Below are positions 37,709-46,807 of a stretch of DNA of 64,000 nt, piece by piece. The notes under the pieces were generated by a model. It ran no database searches. It worked only from the letters and a program-made list of their open reading frames with translations, and had not been told where the DNA came from. Position 1 is the first letter of the stretch, and the number at the start of each line of letters is the position of its first letter. The DNA comes from Massilia rubra. GTDB taxonomy: Bacteria > Pseudomonadota > Gammaproteobacteria > Burkholderiales > Burkholderiaceae_D. Location of the stretch: positions 289,991 through 353,990 of the forward strand of contig NZ_VUYU01000007.1 in the NCBI RefSeq assembly GCF_011682065.1, given 5' to 3'. A program made the position numbers and the translations under genes.

Positions 37709-39105
37709 TCGTCGCCGCTGGTGCTGCCGGTCGTGCTGGCGGCGGCGGCGTTGTCGCCACCCTCGCCATTGGCGCGGCTGCGCGGTGCGCGACGCGGCGC
37801 GCGCTTGCGCTTGGCGCCGGCCGGCGCGGCGCCGGCGTTGGTAAGCAGGTTTTCGCGTTCGACGGCGTCGCCGTCATAGAAAGCGGTCCACCATTCGCCG
37901 ATTTCCATCTCGATCTCGCCCGATTCGCAGCGCAGCAGCAGGAAGTCGTAGCCGGCCCGAAAGCGCGGGTGTTCCAGCAGCTTGTACGGGGCCTTGCCGT
38001 TGCGTCGCTCGAAGCGCGGCTGCATCGACCAGATGTCGCGCATGTCCGAGCCGATCTTGCGCTGCAGCGCCAGTTTTTCGGTCTGCGAATCGAGCACGTC
38101 GTCGGCCGCCAGGTGCAGCGCCGGAATCGGCGACTCGCCCGCCGCGCGGTAGGCGGTCCATTTTTCGACCACCTGGTGCCACAGCAGCGAGGCAAACAGG
38201 AAGCCGGGCGAGACGCCCTTGCCGGCCTTGATGCGGTTGTCGGTCGACTCCAGCGCCAAGGTCACGAACTTCATGCCGATGGGCTGCTCGAGCACCACGT
38301 CGAGCAGCGGCAGCAGGCCGTGGTGCAGGCCTTCCTTGCGTAACTGCTGCAGGCAGGCCAGCGCGTGCCCGCTCATGAGCAGCTTGAGCATTTCGTCGAA
38401 CACGCGCGCGGCGGGCACGTTGTTGATCAAGGGCGCCATGACCGGAATCGGTTCGCGCGTGTGCGGCTCGATCGTGAAACCGAGGCGCGCGGCGAAGCGC
38501 ACCACGCGCAACAGGCGCACCGGATCTTCGCGGTAGCGCGCTTCGGGCTGGCCGATGATGCGCAAGGTCTTGTCGCGGATGTCGGCGATGCCGCCGTGGT
38601 AGTCCAGCACCACCTGGGTGGCCGGATCGTAGTACATGGCGTTGATGGTGAAGTCGCGCCGCATCGCATCTTCGTGCTGGGGGCCGAAGTTATTGTCGCG
38701 CAGGACCCGGCCATGTTCATCCTTGGGCGCGCTGGACTCGCCGGCGCCGCGGAAGGTGGTCACTTCCAGCAGGTCGGAGCCGAACATCACATGCACGATC
38801 TGGAAACGCTTGCCGATGATGAAGGCGCGCCGGAACAGGCGCTTGACCTGTTCGGGCGTGGCATCGGTGGCGATGTCGAAGTCCTTCGGTTTGACCGACA
38901 GCAGCAGGTCGCGCACGGCGCCGCCCACCACGAACGCCTTGAAGCCCGCCTCCTGCAATGTTTGCGTCACGCGGATCGCGTTCGACGACAGCAGCTTGGG
39001 GTCGATCCCGTGCTCCGCCGGTCCCAGGATCACGGGTTCGGTCAGGTCGCGTACTGGCTGCTTCTCTTTGACGCCGAGGATTTTGCGGATGAATTTTTTA
39101 ATCAT
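37705..39105 (-). CDS. pcnB: poly(A) polymerase I
   Basis: Adds 3' poly(A) tails that direct bacterial RNAs to decay. It has 466 residues from MIKKFIRKILGVKEKQ; the longer open frame upstream overlaps the HAD gene and is rejected. GGAVRDLLLSVKPKDFDIATDATPEQVKRLF is the nucleotidyltransferase core with its two Asp, followed by NDRIKAGKG-type and RREDPVRLLRVVRFAARLGF blocks of the PcnB clade rather than tRNA CCA-adding enzyme. A basic low-complexity C-terminal tail (AKRKRAPRRAPRSRANG) is common in PcnB. Its start overlaps the HAD gene by 8 bases. Confidence 0.95.
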   Translation of the reverse strand: MIKKFIRKILGVKEKQPVRDLTEPVILGPAEHGIDPKLLSSNAIRVTQTLQEAGFKAFVVGGAVRDLLLSVKPKDFDIATDATPEQVKRLFRRAFIIGKRFQIVHVMFGSDLLEVTTFRGAGESSAPKDEHGRVLRDNNFGPQHEDAMRRDFTINAMYYDPATQVVLDYHGGIADIRDKTLRIIGQPEARYREDPVRLLRVVRFAARLGFTIEPHTREPIPVMAPLINNVPAARVFDEMLKLLMSGHALACLQQLRKEGLHHGLLPLLDVVLEQPIGMKFVTLALESTDNRIKAGKGVSPGFLFASLLWHQVVEKWTAYRAAGESPIPALHLAADDVLDSQTEKLALQRKIGSDMRDIWSMQPRFERRNGKAPYKLLEHPRFRAGYDFLLLRCESGEIEMEIGEWWTAFYDGDAVERENLLTNAGAAPAGAKRKRAPRRAPRSRANGEGGDNAAAASTTGSTSGDE

Positions 39106-39772
39106 TGAATAGATGGAGTAAAGGCCAGCCAAGGCGTGTGGCATGGGTCGCCAGCACGGCGTTCGGGTTGGTCGCGACGGGATGGGTGACGACGGACAGA
39201 AGGGGGATATCGTTGTGCGAATCGCTGTAGAAGTGGCTGCGCCCGAAGCCATCGAGCGGCGTGCCCACTTGCGCCAGCCAGGCGTGGGTGTGGGTGACCT
39301 TGCCGGCGCCCGAGGTGGGCACGCCAACGAGCTTGCCGGTCAGGTTGCCGTCGGCGTCTTCTTCGGGGACGGCGGCGATCAGGTGTTCCACGCCCAGCGC
39401 CTTGGCGATCGGCGCGGTGACGAAGCGGTTGGTGGCGGTGATGATGGCCACCAGGTCGCCGGCGTCGATGTGCTGGCGCAGCAGTGCGCGCGCGCGCGGC
39501 AGGATGGCCGGCTCGATCACTTCGGCCATGAACCGCGCGTGCATGGCGTCGAGTTCCTTGCGCGGAAAGCGCGCCAGGGTGCCGAGCGCGAATTCGAGGT
39601 ATTCGACCGGGTCGAGCGTGCCGGCCTTGTACTGTTCGAAAAATTCGTCGTTGCGGCGCTTGAATTCGACTGGGTCGACAGCGCCGGTGCGGACTAAAAA
39701 TTCGCCCCATTCATGGTCCGAATCGATCGGCAGCAGGGTGTGGTCCAGGTCAAACAGCGCCAGGTTCTTCAT
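39098..39772 (-). CDS. HAD-IB family phosphatase
   Basis: A cytoplasmic phosphatase of HAD subfamily IB, often annotated as histidinol-phosphatase or SerB-like. It has 224 residues. Motif I is LALFDLDHTLLPIDSD, motif II IITATN, and GRSHFYSDSHNDIPLL is motif IV. It lies between hda and pcnB with overlaps of 4 and 8 bases; this order is typical of related Burkholderiales. The natural substrate is not established. Confidence 0.9.
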   Translation of the reverse strand: MKNLALFDLDHTLLPIDSDHEWGEFLVRTGAVDPVEFKRRNDEFFEQYKAGTLDPVEYLEFALGTLARFPRKELDAMHARFMAEVIEPAILPRARALLRQHIDAGDLVAIITATNRFVTAPIAKALGVEHLIAAVPEEDADGNLTGKLVGVPTSGAGKVTHTHAWLAQVGTPLDGFGRSHFYSDSHNDIPLLSVVTHPVATNPNAVLATHATRLGWPLLHLFND

Positions 39773-40452
39773 TCTTTGGTGTCCGCTTGCGGGTTCGCTT
39801 GTAATAGTAAATCGCGCAGCAACGGCAGGGTGACCGGTCGCTGGGTTTCGAGGGAATACTGATCGAGTGCGTCTAGCATCGTCGACAGGGAGCGCATGTC
39901 GCGCTTGAAATGGGACAGCAGATAGGGTAACACGCTGGCCGACAAGGTCAAACCGCGCGCTTCGGCGGCGTGCGTGAGCGCGGCGATCTTCTGTTCGTCG
40001 GCCAGGCCGTGGATCTGGTAGATCAGGCCCCAGCCCATGCGCGTGCGCAGGTCTTCGCGCACCGGCAGCACCACCGGCGGCACCGGCCCGGTGCTGACCA
40101 TGTAGGCGCCGTGTTCGCGGATCTGGTTGAACAGCGCAAAAGCGTCGATCTGGGCCTGCGGCGAGAGCTGTTCGCAGTCGTCGAGCAGGTACAGGGTGGT
40201 GCCTTGCGTGTAGGTGAATTCGCACTCGGGGGCGTTGCAGGCGATGTAGCGCGAGCCGGGGGTGGCGGCCAGCGCTTGCAGCAGGTGGGTCTTGCCGGCG
40301 CCGGTTTCGCCCCACAGGTAAGCGAAATGTTCGCGCGAACGACGCTCCGCGAACTGGTGCATCAGATGCGCCAGTTCGGCATTTTGCCCTACCTCGAAGG
40401 TATCGAGGCTGTGCGCCTGCTCTGCGCCCAAATCGAGTACCAGCTGTTTCAT
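39769..40452 (-). CDS. hda: DnaA regulatory inactivator Hda
   Basis: Stimulates hydrolysis of ATP-DnaA while bound to the sliding clamp, which prevents re-initiation. It has 227 residues. The N-terminal QLVLDL is a clamp-binding motif. Walker A is WGETGAGKTHLL, the sensor region YLLDDCEQLSPQAQ, and LPYLLSHFKRDMRSLSTMLDALD the lid with arginine. It lacks the DnaA DNA-binding domain IV, which separates Hda from DnaA. It is first in a five-gene operon (hda-HAD-pcnB-folK-DUF486) and divergent from purM across 260 bases of promoter region. Confidence 0.95.
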   Translation of the reverse strand: MKQLVLDLGAEQAHSLDTFEVGQNAELAHLMHQFAERRSREHFAYLWGETGAGKTHLLQALAATPGSRYIACNAPECEFTYTQGTTLYLLDDCEQLSPQAQIDAFALFNQIREHGAYMVSTGPVPPVVLPVREDLRTRMGWGLIYQIHGLADEQKIAALTHAAEARGLTLSASVLPYLLSHFKRDMRSLSTMLDALDQYSLETQRPVTLPLLRDLLLQANPQADTKE

Positions 40453-40712
40453 GAGTTCATTCTTGCGCCGTCGTGTACATCAGGCATTATAGAAGCTGCC
40501 ACGCGGATCGTGGGGGTGGCGATGGTGGCAGCTTGCCGGCCCTGTGCTGCGGTGCTTTGGCGGAGAGAAATAGCATCTTATTGTTGTAATGTGGGTTAAA
40601 TCGGCTTTGGACGGGGCATTTTGATAAAATAGCGGATTGACCAGTTTTGGCCGCCCGCGGCTCGAATCGGTTCGCCGCCTTCTATTTTACCGCCTCCGCT
40701 GCCAAATACACC

Positions 40713-41756
40713 ATGAGCCAACTTTCTAATGTTTCCCTCTCCTACCGCGACGCTGGTGTCGATATCGATGCGGGCGACGCCCTGGTCGAAGCGATCAAGC
40801 CGTTTGCCAAGAAAACCATGCGCGAAGGCGTCATGGGCGGCATCGGCGGTTTCGGCGCGTTGTTCGAGATCAGCAAGAAGTTCAAGGAGCCGGTGCTGGT
40901 GTCCGGCACCGACGGCGTGGGCACCAAGCTCAGGCTCGCGTTCGAACTGAACCGCCACGACACGGTCGGCATCGACCTGGTCGCCATGAGCGTGAACGAC
41001 ATCCTGGTGCAGGGCGCCGAGCCGCTGTTCTTCCTCGATTACTTCGCTTGCGGCAAGCTCGACGTGCCGACCGCCACCGCCGTCGTCAAGGGCATCGCCC
41101 AGGGTTGCGAGCAGGCCGGTTGCGCCCTGATCGGCGGCGAAACGGCCGAAATGCCGAGCATGTACCCGGCCGGCGAGTACGACCTGGCCGGTTTCGCGGT
41201 TGGCGCGGTGGAAAAATCGAAAATCATCGACGGCACCAAGATCACCCCGGGCGACGTGGTGCTGGGCCTGGCCTCGTCGGGCGTGCACTCGAACGGGTAC
41301 TCGCTGGTGCGCAAGATTATTGAAGTAGCCAAGCCGGACCTGAACGCCGACTTCCACGGCCGTCCGTTAGCCGACGTGCTGATGGAGCCGACCCGTATTT
41401 ACGTCAAGCCATTGCTGGCGCTGATGGAATCGATGGAAGTCAAAGGCATGGTGCACATCACCGGCGGCGGGCTGGTCGAAAACGTGCCGCGCGTGCTGCA
41501 GCCGGGGCTGACGGCGGTGCTCGATTCGACGGCGTGGACCATGCCGCCGCTGTTCCAGTGGCTGCAACAGCACGGCGGCGTGGCCGATGCCGAAATGCAC
41601 CGCGTGTTCAACTGCGGCATCGGCATGATCGTCATCGTGTCGAAAGAAAACGCGGATGCGGCGTTTGCGCAGTTGCAGGCGGCCGGCGAGAGCGTGTCGC
41701 GCATCGGCACGATCCGCGCGCGCGAGGGCGACGAGCACCAGACGATCGTCAGCTAA
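40713..41756 (+). CDS. purM: phosphoribosylformylglycinamidine cyclo-ligase
   Basis: Makes AIR from FGAM with ATP in purine synthesis. It has 347 residues from [21 protein letters not shown]; the 22-codon upstream extension has no family sequence. [83 protein letters not shown] and [15 protein letters not shown] are family blocks. Its strong terminator is at 41771-41815. The divergent hda is the usual neighbour. Confidence 0.97.
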   Translation: MSQLSNVSLSYRDAGVDIDAGDALVEAIKPFAKKTMREGVMGGIGGFGALFEISKKFKEPVLVSGTDGVGTKLRLAFELNRHDTVGIDLVAMSVNDILVQGAEPLFFLDYFACGKLDVPTATAVVKGIAQGCEQAGCALIGGETAEMPSMYPAGEYDLAGFAVGAVEKSKIIDGTKITPGDVVLGLASSGVHSNGYSLVRKIIEVAKPDLNADFHGRPLADVLMEPTRIYVKPLLALMESMEVKGMVHITGGGLVENVPRVLQPGLTAVLDSTAWTMPPLFQWLQQHGGVADAEMHRVFNCGIGMIVIVSKENADAAFAQLQAAGESVSRIGTIRAREGDEHQTIVS

Positions 41757-41770
41757 GCGGCTTGCGGTCA

Positions 41771-41815
41771 ATCAAAAAACGGACGGCGCCCTCGGGTCCC
41801 GTCCGTTTTTTTGAT
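41771..41815. terminator. intrinsic terminator of purM
   Basis: ACGGACGG (41779-41786) pairs with CCGTCCGT (41799-41806), with runs of A before and T after (to 41812). The symmetry makes it usable in both directions. Confidence 0.9.
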
Positions 41816-41903
41816 CTGTGTCACACCATATCGCGTATTCCCGGATGCCGCTTGAAATGCGCCTTATTGGTCAGGAAAATGATGAAGTTCTGGAGACGCG
41901 GTG

Positions 41904-42428
41904 ATGGATTTCATCTTTGAACTTTCGTATCGTTTGTCGAGCGATGATGACGACCAGGATGACATTGTTGGTCGACTGGTGCAGGAGGAGTGCACCGACG
42001 CCCTGATCGGTATCGGGCATCCGGGGCGAATAGCGATGGAATTTTGTCGCGAGGCCGACGACGTGTTCACCGCCATGACCAGCGCGCTTGCCGCCGTCAG
42101 GCGCGCTATCCCTACAGCACAGCTCATTGAAGTGCGCCCGGATCTGGTTAGCCTGGACGAGATGCCGGAGTATGCCGAAGTGGATCCGAAACATCTGCGC
42201 ACACTAGCGTTCAACAACCGCGAAACTTTTCCAGCGCCCGTACATGCAGGAAACGCGACCTTGTGGCACCTGGACGATGTTCTTCGTTGGATGATTCCAC
42301 GCGAGACTTACCAGGTCACGCGGGGTACGCTGGAGGTGGCGTCGATTGCCAGGCACCTCAATCTTGCGATTCAAGTCCGGCGGATCGAGCCCGAACTGTT
42401 TCGCCACGTCCAGTCTTGGCTGGTCTAG
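41904..42428 (+). CDS. orphan AlpA/MerR-like DNA-binding protein
   Basis: A predicted cytoplasmic regulator of 174 residues. The N-terminal half (FELSYRLSSDDDDQDDIVGRL, GIGHPGRIAMEF, AVRRAIPTAQLIEV) is an alpha/beta domain. The C-terminal part starts LVSLDEMPEYAEVDPKHLRTLA and continues FPAPVHAGNATLWHLDDVLRWM, the pattern of AlpA-like winged-helix proteins, but the helix normally written EIAxxxGVSRQ is altered, so binding may be lost. The start is the ATG at 41904 with GGAG 8 bases upstream. No partner gene is adjacent; less GC-biased than its neighbours and possibly acquired. Confidence 0.72.
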   Translation: MDFIFELSYRLSSDDDDQDDIVGRLVQEECTDALIGIGHPGRIAMEFCREADDVFTAMTSALAAVRRAIPTAQLIEVRPDLVSLDEMPEYAEVDPKHLRTLAFNNRETFPAPVHAGNATLWHLDDVLRWMIPRETYQVTRGTLEVASIARHLNLAIQVRRIEPELFRHVQSWLV

Positions 42429-42473
42429 CTCCTGAGTTCAGCTAGAGCCCGCGCACGGCGGCGCCAGAAAAAT

Positions 42474-42734
42474 TTACTTCTGGTTGCTGGCAAGTTCCTT
42501 GCGGCGCGCCGCGATGGCTTGCTTGACGGTCATCTTGTAATCGATGTCCTGGGCCATCGTGTGCTGCGCCACGTAGGACACCAGCAGCTCGGCTTCTTCA
42601 GGCGAGAGGGCCTTTTTCAGCGCCTCGCCCTTGACCGGGTCGCCGCTGTCGGCCAGGGTGACGTCAAGCGGGCCGTTGCAGGCGGCCAGCAGCAGGGGAA
42701 AGCACACACACGCCAGAAGCAGATTTTTCATCAT
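42474..42734 (-). CDS. small lipoprotein
   Basis: A predicted lipoprotein of 86 residues with lipobox LAAC (Cys19) after a short hydrophobic signal peptide. The mature part is a charged helical stretch (SPEEAELLVSYVAQHTMAQDIDYKMTVKQAIAARRKEL). AAGGGGAACG precedes the ATG at 42734; the second ATG at 42731 is also possible. No family was recognised. It is on the same strand as the acylase further upstream, with a 104-base AT-rich gap. Confidence 0.75.
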   Translation of the reverse strand: MMKNLLLACVCFPLLLAACNGPLDVTLADSGDPVKGEALKKALSPEEAELLVSYVAQHTMAQDIDYKMTVKQAIAARRKELASNQK

Positions 42735-42838
42735 CGTTCCCCTTAAGGACAGTAACCATAACTTAACACAGCCCTATCAAAAAATGCCTTTTTAAAAACG
42801 TTTTAGTTTTTATAAGCAGCGTGTGTGTTGCGCGCCCG

Positions 42839-45268
42839 TTACTGCGCTTGCTTGGCCTTGTGACTGATGGTGATGCGCTTGGTCGTCGCATCGGCCGCGA
42901 TCTGCGCATCCGTAAAGGGCAGGGTGTGCCAGGTCTTGCTCGAAAACAGCCCAGTCTGGTCGGCGTAGTGCGGCGAGGCCGGGTCGACCGACTGCGAGTA
43001 GGCGAGCACGGCTTGCGCTTGCGGGCCGTTGCGGTCGAACATCACGGTCTGGATGTAGCTGCCGCCTTCGGTCACCTCGCGTCCGCCCCCGGCCGCCGGC
43101 TTGCTGACGATGGCGTTGTAGACCCCGTAGTTGTAGAGCCCGCCGTGGATGGGAATCCGCTTGCCGTTACGCTCGGTGTGCTGGATCTCGCCCCAGGTGC
43201 TGTTCAGGCCCCAGCCGCCCGCTTCCATCTCGAGCACGGCGTTGGCCAGGGCCGTGCGCAGGGCGCCCACGCCGGCTGGATCGTCCACCCGCAAGCCGCG
43301 TGGCGTGCTGACCGGATCGGCCGCGTTGAAGGGCACGGCCCAGAACAGCGACGAGCCGTACAACTGGTCCCACACGCTGCTGAAATAGCCGAAGCCGATA
43401 TTGGCCTCCAGGTTGGCGGTACGGTCCCAGGCGCGCAGTTTGGCGCAGGCCGGCGCCAGGTCGACCATGGCGCCGTTGGCGGCGCGGGCCTGGCGTTCGC
43501 CGTCGCAGGCGCGCAGCACGTCGTCCATGATCTGGCCGGCGTAGTAGACGCGGTTGCTGAACAAGAGCCCTTGCAGCTGGGGCATCGAGATGCGCCGGCC
43601 TGGCAGGCCATCGGTGCCGGCCAGGCGCGCCTGCAACTGGGCAATGCCGATGCGGGTGCGCCCGCTTTGTTCCTCCGCGTCGAGACTGACAATCGACGGG
43701 AAGCCGGTCAGCGGCGCGGCCGGATTGGTCATCCAGGCGCTGTCGTTCGAGTTCTGCACAAAATCGTCGCGTTCCAGGCGCGGCAGGCTGGCGCCGGCGA
43801 AGATGCCGCTTTGCGGCGCGGCCGGGTCGTTGTCGGGACGGCAGGCGCTGGTCGAGCCGTCCAGCACCAGCACGCCGCCGGCGGCCGCTTTGCGGAAGGC
43901 TTCCGGTACGCAGGCTTTTTCCTTGGCCAGCGGCACGTTCGGCACCACCGTCACGTCCATGTACATGGTCTTGCCCTCCTTGTCGGCGGCGATGGTGCCG
44001 ACCCACGGCAGGCCGACGATGCGGTCGATACCGTCGCGCAGCTCGTTCAGGCTGCGCGCGCTGTTCATGGCGCGCCATTGTTCCAGCATGCGGTGATTGC
44101 CTATGCTGGGGTCAAGCAGGGTATAGGCGACCTTGCGGTTCCACTCCAGCTGCTCGGATATGTGCATCACCACGCCCACGTCGGTCTGGTAGAAATCGTG
44201 GCTGCGCGTGACCAGGCTGCCGTCGGGCTGGCGCACCTCGACTTCGACGCGCTTGCGCGTCATGGGCTGGGACTTGCCGTCGACCATATAGCTGGTCGGA
44301 TCGCGCGGGTCGAGTTGCAACTGGTGTACGGTGAAGTGCTTGGACGTGTTGTTGGTGTGGGTCCACGCCACGTCCTTGTTGAAGCCGATGCTGACCATCG
44401 GCATGCCGCCGAGCGAGGCGCCCATCGTGTCGAGCTTGCCGGGAATGGTCAGGTGCAGCTGGTAAAAACGAAAATCGCCTTGCCAAAAATTGTGTGGATT
44501 GGCCAGCAACAGGCCCTGGCCGTTCTCGGTGGCATCCTTGCCCAAGGCCACGCCGTTGCTGCCGAAGCGGGCGTGCTGCTCTTGCCAGTATTGCGGATCG
44601 ATCTTGCTGGCGCCGCCACGGCGCGGGGCGGCCGCCGGTGACGCTGGCGCTGGGGCGGCCGCGCCCGGCGGCGCGGCGGCCACGAGTTCTTCGATCAAAT
44701 GAGCGCCCCCGCCTTCGACGGCATAGCGGCGGATGATTTTCATCATGTCGGCGCTGGTCATGCTGCGCACCCAGGGGGCGTTCTTGCAGGCGTCGGGCAA
44801 GCCGCCCTTGCCGCGCTCGTCCAGGTACTGGTTGTAGCCGGCCACGTAGCCTTCGACCAGCGCGCGCATCGGCGCCGGTTGCTGTTGCCAGGCGTTGGCC
44901 ACCGCCTCCGGTTCGTTGATCATGCGATAGTAGAAGTCGGACGCCAGGTTGGGCACCGCGTCCTCGGTGATGCCGCGCGCCTCCGGACCGAAGTACTTGG
45001 CGCGTTCGCCGTTGGCGGTGACGATGCGTTCGGCCAGCAGGCACACATTGTCTTGTGCGTAGGCGTAGCCGATGCCGTAGCCGAGGCCGCCATCATCATC
45101 GGCCTTGATGTGCGGGATGCCGTAGGCGGTGCGGCGGATTTCGGCGCTGTATTTGGGGGCCGGTTCGGCGGGCTTGCCGTTCTTGCCGCCGCAGGCGGCG
45201 AGCGCCAGCAGGATGGCGGCGCTGCTGGCGCGCAGCAGAGGGACGTGGGAACGAGGTAACAGGGTCAT
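42839..45268 (-). CDS. penicillin acylase family lipoprotein, paralogue 1
   Basis: A self-cleaving Ntn hydrolase that removes acyl groups from amides (beta-lactams, cyclic lipopeptides or acyl-homoserine lactones, depending on member). It has 809 residues with lipobox LAAC (Cys26). RRTAYGIPHIKADD begins the alpha subunit; an Ala/Pro/Gly linker at about 195-220 probably marks the spacer, and Ser237 in RFGSNGVALGKDA would be the new N-terminal nucleophile of the beta subunit. NPHNFW and MVSIGFNKDVAWTHT follow. The closest type by pattern is aculeacin/AHL acylase-like. A paralogue is at 48126-50567. Substrate unknown. Confidence 0.9.
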   Translation of the reverse strand: MTLLPRSHVPLLRASSAAILLALAACGGKNGKPAEPAPKYSAEIRRTAYGIPHIKADDDGGLGYGIGYAYAQDNVCLLAERIVTANGERAKYFGPEARGITEDAVPNLASDFYYRMINEPEAVANAWQQQPAPMRALVEGYVAGYNQYLDERGKGGLPDACKNAPWVRSMTSADMMKIIRRYAVEGGGAHLIEELVAAAPPGAAAPAPASPAAAPRRGGASKIDPQYWQEQHARFGSNGVALGKDATENGQGLLLANPHNFWQGDFRFYQLHLTIPGKLDTMGASLGGMPMVSIGFNKDVAWTHTNNTSKHFTVHQLQLDPRDPTSYMVDGKSQPMTRKRVEVEVRQPDGSLVTRSHDFYQTDVGVVMHISEQLEWNRKVAYTLLDPSIGNHRMLEQWRAMNSARSLNELRDGIDRIVGLPWVGTIAADKEGKTMYMDVTVVPNVPLAKEKACVPEAFRKAAAGGVLVLDGSTSACRPDNDPAAPQSGIFAGASLPRLERDDFVQNSNDSAWMTNPAAPLTGFPSIVSLDAEEQSGRTRIGIAQLQARLAGTDGLPGRRISMPQLQGLLFSNRVYYAGQIMDDVLRACDGERQARAANGAMVDLAPACAKLRAWDRTANLEANIGFGYFSSVWDQLYGSSLFWAVPFNAADPVSTPRGLRVDDPAGVGALRTALANAVLEMEAGGWGLNSTWGEIQHTERNGKRIPIHGGLYNYGVYNAIVSKPAAGGGREVTEGGSYIQTVMFDRNGPQAQAVLAYSQSVDPASPHYADQTGLFSSKTWHTLPFTDAQIAADATTKRITISHKAKQAQ

Positions 45269-45563
45269 GGCGGTCCGGGCTTGGGAAGTTGACGGGACCG
45301 CAGTGTTGCGTTATTGACGTTGCTAAAACAATCAAAATGCGAAAAGGACAAGCTGGCGGGCCCGAGTGGTGCATCCGGCGGTACCTAGGGTAATTTTTTC
45401 GTCAAGGTTATCCAGATAGAGCCTGTTGCGACGGTTCAGACAGGCCTGACGCAGGGAAAAAACTTGGCCTTATGTGTTCTTTTTTGAACTATAATTATCT
45501 ATTGGTAAATATTTTTTTATAACTCGCCAGAAACATTGAACCTGGTTAGTCTTATAAAAACAA
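45269..45563. other. AT-rich intergenic region, no gene seen
   Basis: Between the acylase start and the amidase promoter. The last 150 bases are strikingly AT-rich (runs such as ATTTTTTTATAAC) compared with the surrounding chromosome. No ORF, RNA gene or clear terminator could be supported. It may carry the acylase promoter, reading left. Confidence 0.6.
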
Positions 45564-45576
45564 TGCTATAATAGCA
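45564..45576 (+). promoter_or_regulatory. extended -10 promoter inside a perfect palindrome
   Basis: TGCTATAATAGCA is a perfect 6+1+6 palindrome and contains TGnTATAAT, an extended -10 element. It lies 110 bases before the amidase ATG. A dimeric repressor could bind here, but none is known. Confidence 0.5.
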
Positions 45577-45686
45577 ATGCTATCCCTTGGGGCGTGAGAT
45601 GAGGGATGCAAATGTATTCTGAACTCCGTTGTGCGGGCTTACATATTTATAATCACGCGCATTTTATTAAATCAAAAGGATCTTCG

Positions 45687-46052
45687 ATGTGGCAAAAAGA
45701 AGTTGCTGTGCAGTATTTAAATGAACATGGTGGGGCTGATAGCCTTGGTAGATGTGGTGAATATGTAAGGAAAGCTATTGAAGCGGGCGGCACCCAATTG
45801 AATCGCCACAGGCGTGCCAAGGACTATGGCGCCAGCTTATTATCTTCGGGTTTTGTTGAAATAGCGAATACGGTCACACGGGCCGGTGACGTCGCCATCA
45901 TTCAACCAATCCCAGGGCATCCTAGTGGGCACATGGCTATGTTTAACGGGACTATTTGGGTATCTGATTTCAGACAACTACATGGATACTACCCCGGACC
46001 CGGGTACAGGCAATTGCGGCCGCCAGTAAAGTTTTATCGGCGAACTCATTGA
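45687..46052 (+). CDS. CHAP/NlpC-P60-like cysteine amidase, possible antibacterial toxin
   Basis: A probable peptidoglycan amidase of 121 residues. A catalytic Cys23 (RCGEYVRKAIEAGG), His82 (GHPSGHMAMFNG) and Asp94 (WVSDFRQ) form the expected order for CHAP/NlpC-P60 enzymes. The ATG at 45687 (MWQKEVAVQYL) is preferred over 45606 because AAAGGA lies 6 bases upstream and the extra N-terminus has no family sequence. There is no signal peptide, so it needs another export route, as type VI effectors do. It is AT-rich and followed 6 bases later by a DUF3828-like exported protein. Effector identity is inference. Confidence 0.75.
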   Translation: MWQKEVAVQYLNEHGGADSLGRCGEYVRKAIEAGGTQLNRHRRAKDYGASLLSSGFVEIANTVTRAGDVAIIQPIPGHPSGHMAMFNGTIWVSDFRQLHGYYPGPGYRQLRPPVKFYRRTH

Positions 46053-46058
46053 AATCTT

Positions 46059-46526
46059 ATGTCTATGTCAAAAATCAATAAGATAATATTTGCCAAGGCG
46101 ATTTGTGCGTTTTTTTCATGCATATTAGCTTGCCTTAGTTTTCCCGCGCTGGCCGCTGAACTTCCATCACCTGCGGTGACGACTTCGGATTTTTACAAAT
46201 GGTATATCCATTCGCTCGTCGCGAATCATCAACCGCTTAGCGACGAAAAAGTTAAACTTGGCACATACGTTTCAAAGTCCTTGATTGCGGAAATTGAAAA
46301 GCGTATGAATAGCGAGGATGGACTGGATGCCGATTATTTTATCCAGGCGCAGGATTATTTTGATGATTGGGAAAAAAATATCTCAGTTACGAAATCCAGG
46401 ATAAGTGGAAACACCGCAACAGTTCGTGTCACGCTTGGAGCAAGCAAAGAAAGCATTCACCACTTGGAGCTGACTTTAAAAAAGGAAGACAGCGTCTGGA
46501 AGATTCGCAGAGTTCGCCCATTATAG
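46059..46526 (+). CDS. DUF3828-like exported protein, candidate immunity partner
   Basis: A predicted periplasmic protein of 155 residues. A signal peptide of about 32 residues (IIFAKAICAFFSCILACLSFPALAA) is followed by a YVSKSLIAEIEKRMNSEDGLDADYFIQAQDYFDDWEKNI block and a beta-rich C-terminus (ATVRVTLGASKESIHHLELTLKKED), the DUF3828 pattern. It sits 6 bases after an amidase gene without signal peptide and shares its AT-rich composition. Such amidase/periplasmic pairs are often toxin and immunity protein; this role is inferred. The 281 bases after it up to the pfp stop hold no supportable gene. Confidence 0.72.
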   Translation: MSMSKINKIIFAKAICAFFSCILACLSFPALAAELPSPAVTTSDFYKWYIHSLVANHQPLSDEKVKLGTYVSKSLIAEIEKRMNSEDGLDADYFIQAQDYFDDWEKNISVTKSRISGNTATVRVTLGASKESIHHLELTLKKEDSVWKIRRVRPL

Positions 46527-46807
46527 AGAACGACGGCGCAGAATCGGCCGCGACAAAAGCAAGCAGTGCCGCATGGCGGACAGAAGCCAATGCATTACTC
46601 TGCTGTTTGTCGCGGGCGAGTTTCATCGTGTCTGGACATGTTCCACAGCCAGGAACTGAATGAACAGGTGCGCAAGTACGTCCCTCATCTGATTGGGTAT
46701 GTGATGAGCCAGCGAAGCGAAAGAAGAAATAAAGCGGCCGGCGGCCCGCCATCTCGACGTCATGAAAATCTCCCCGGAGGCCCCACCTGGCGCGGCCGCT
46801 GTCTGCC

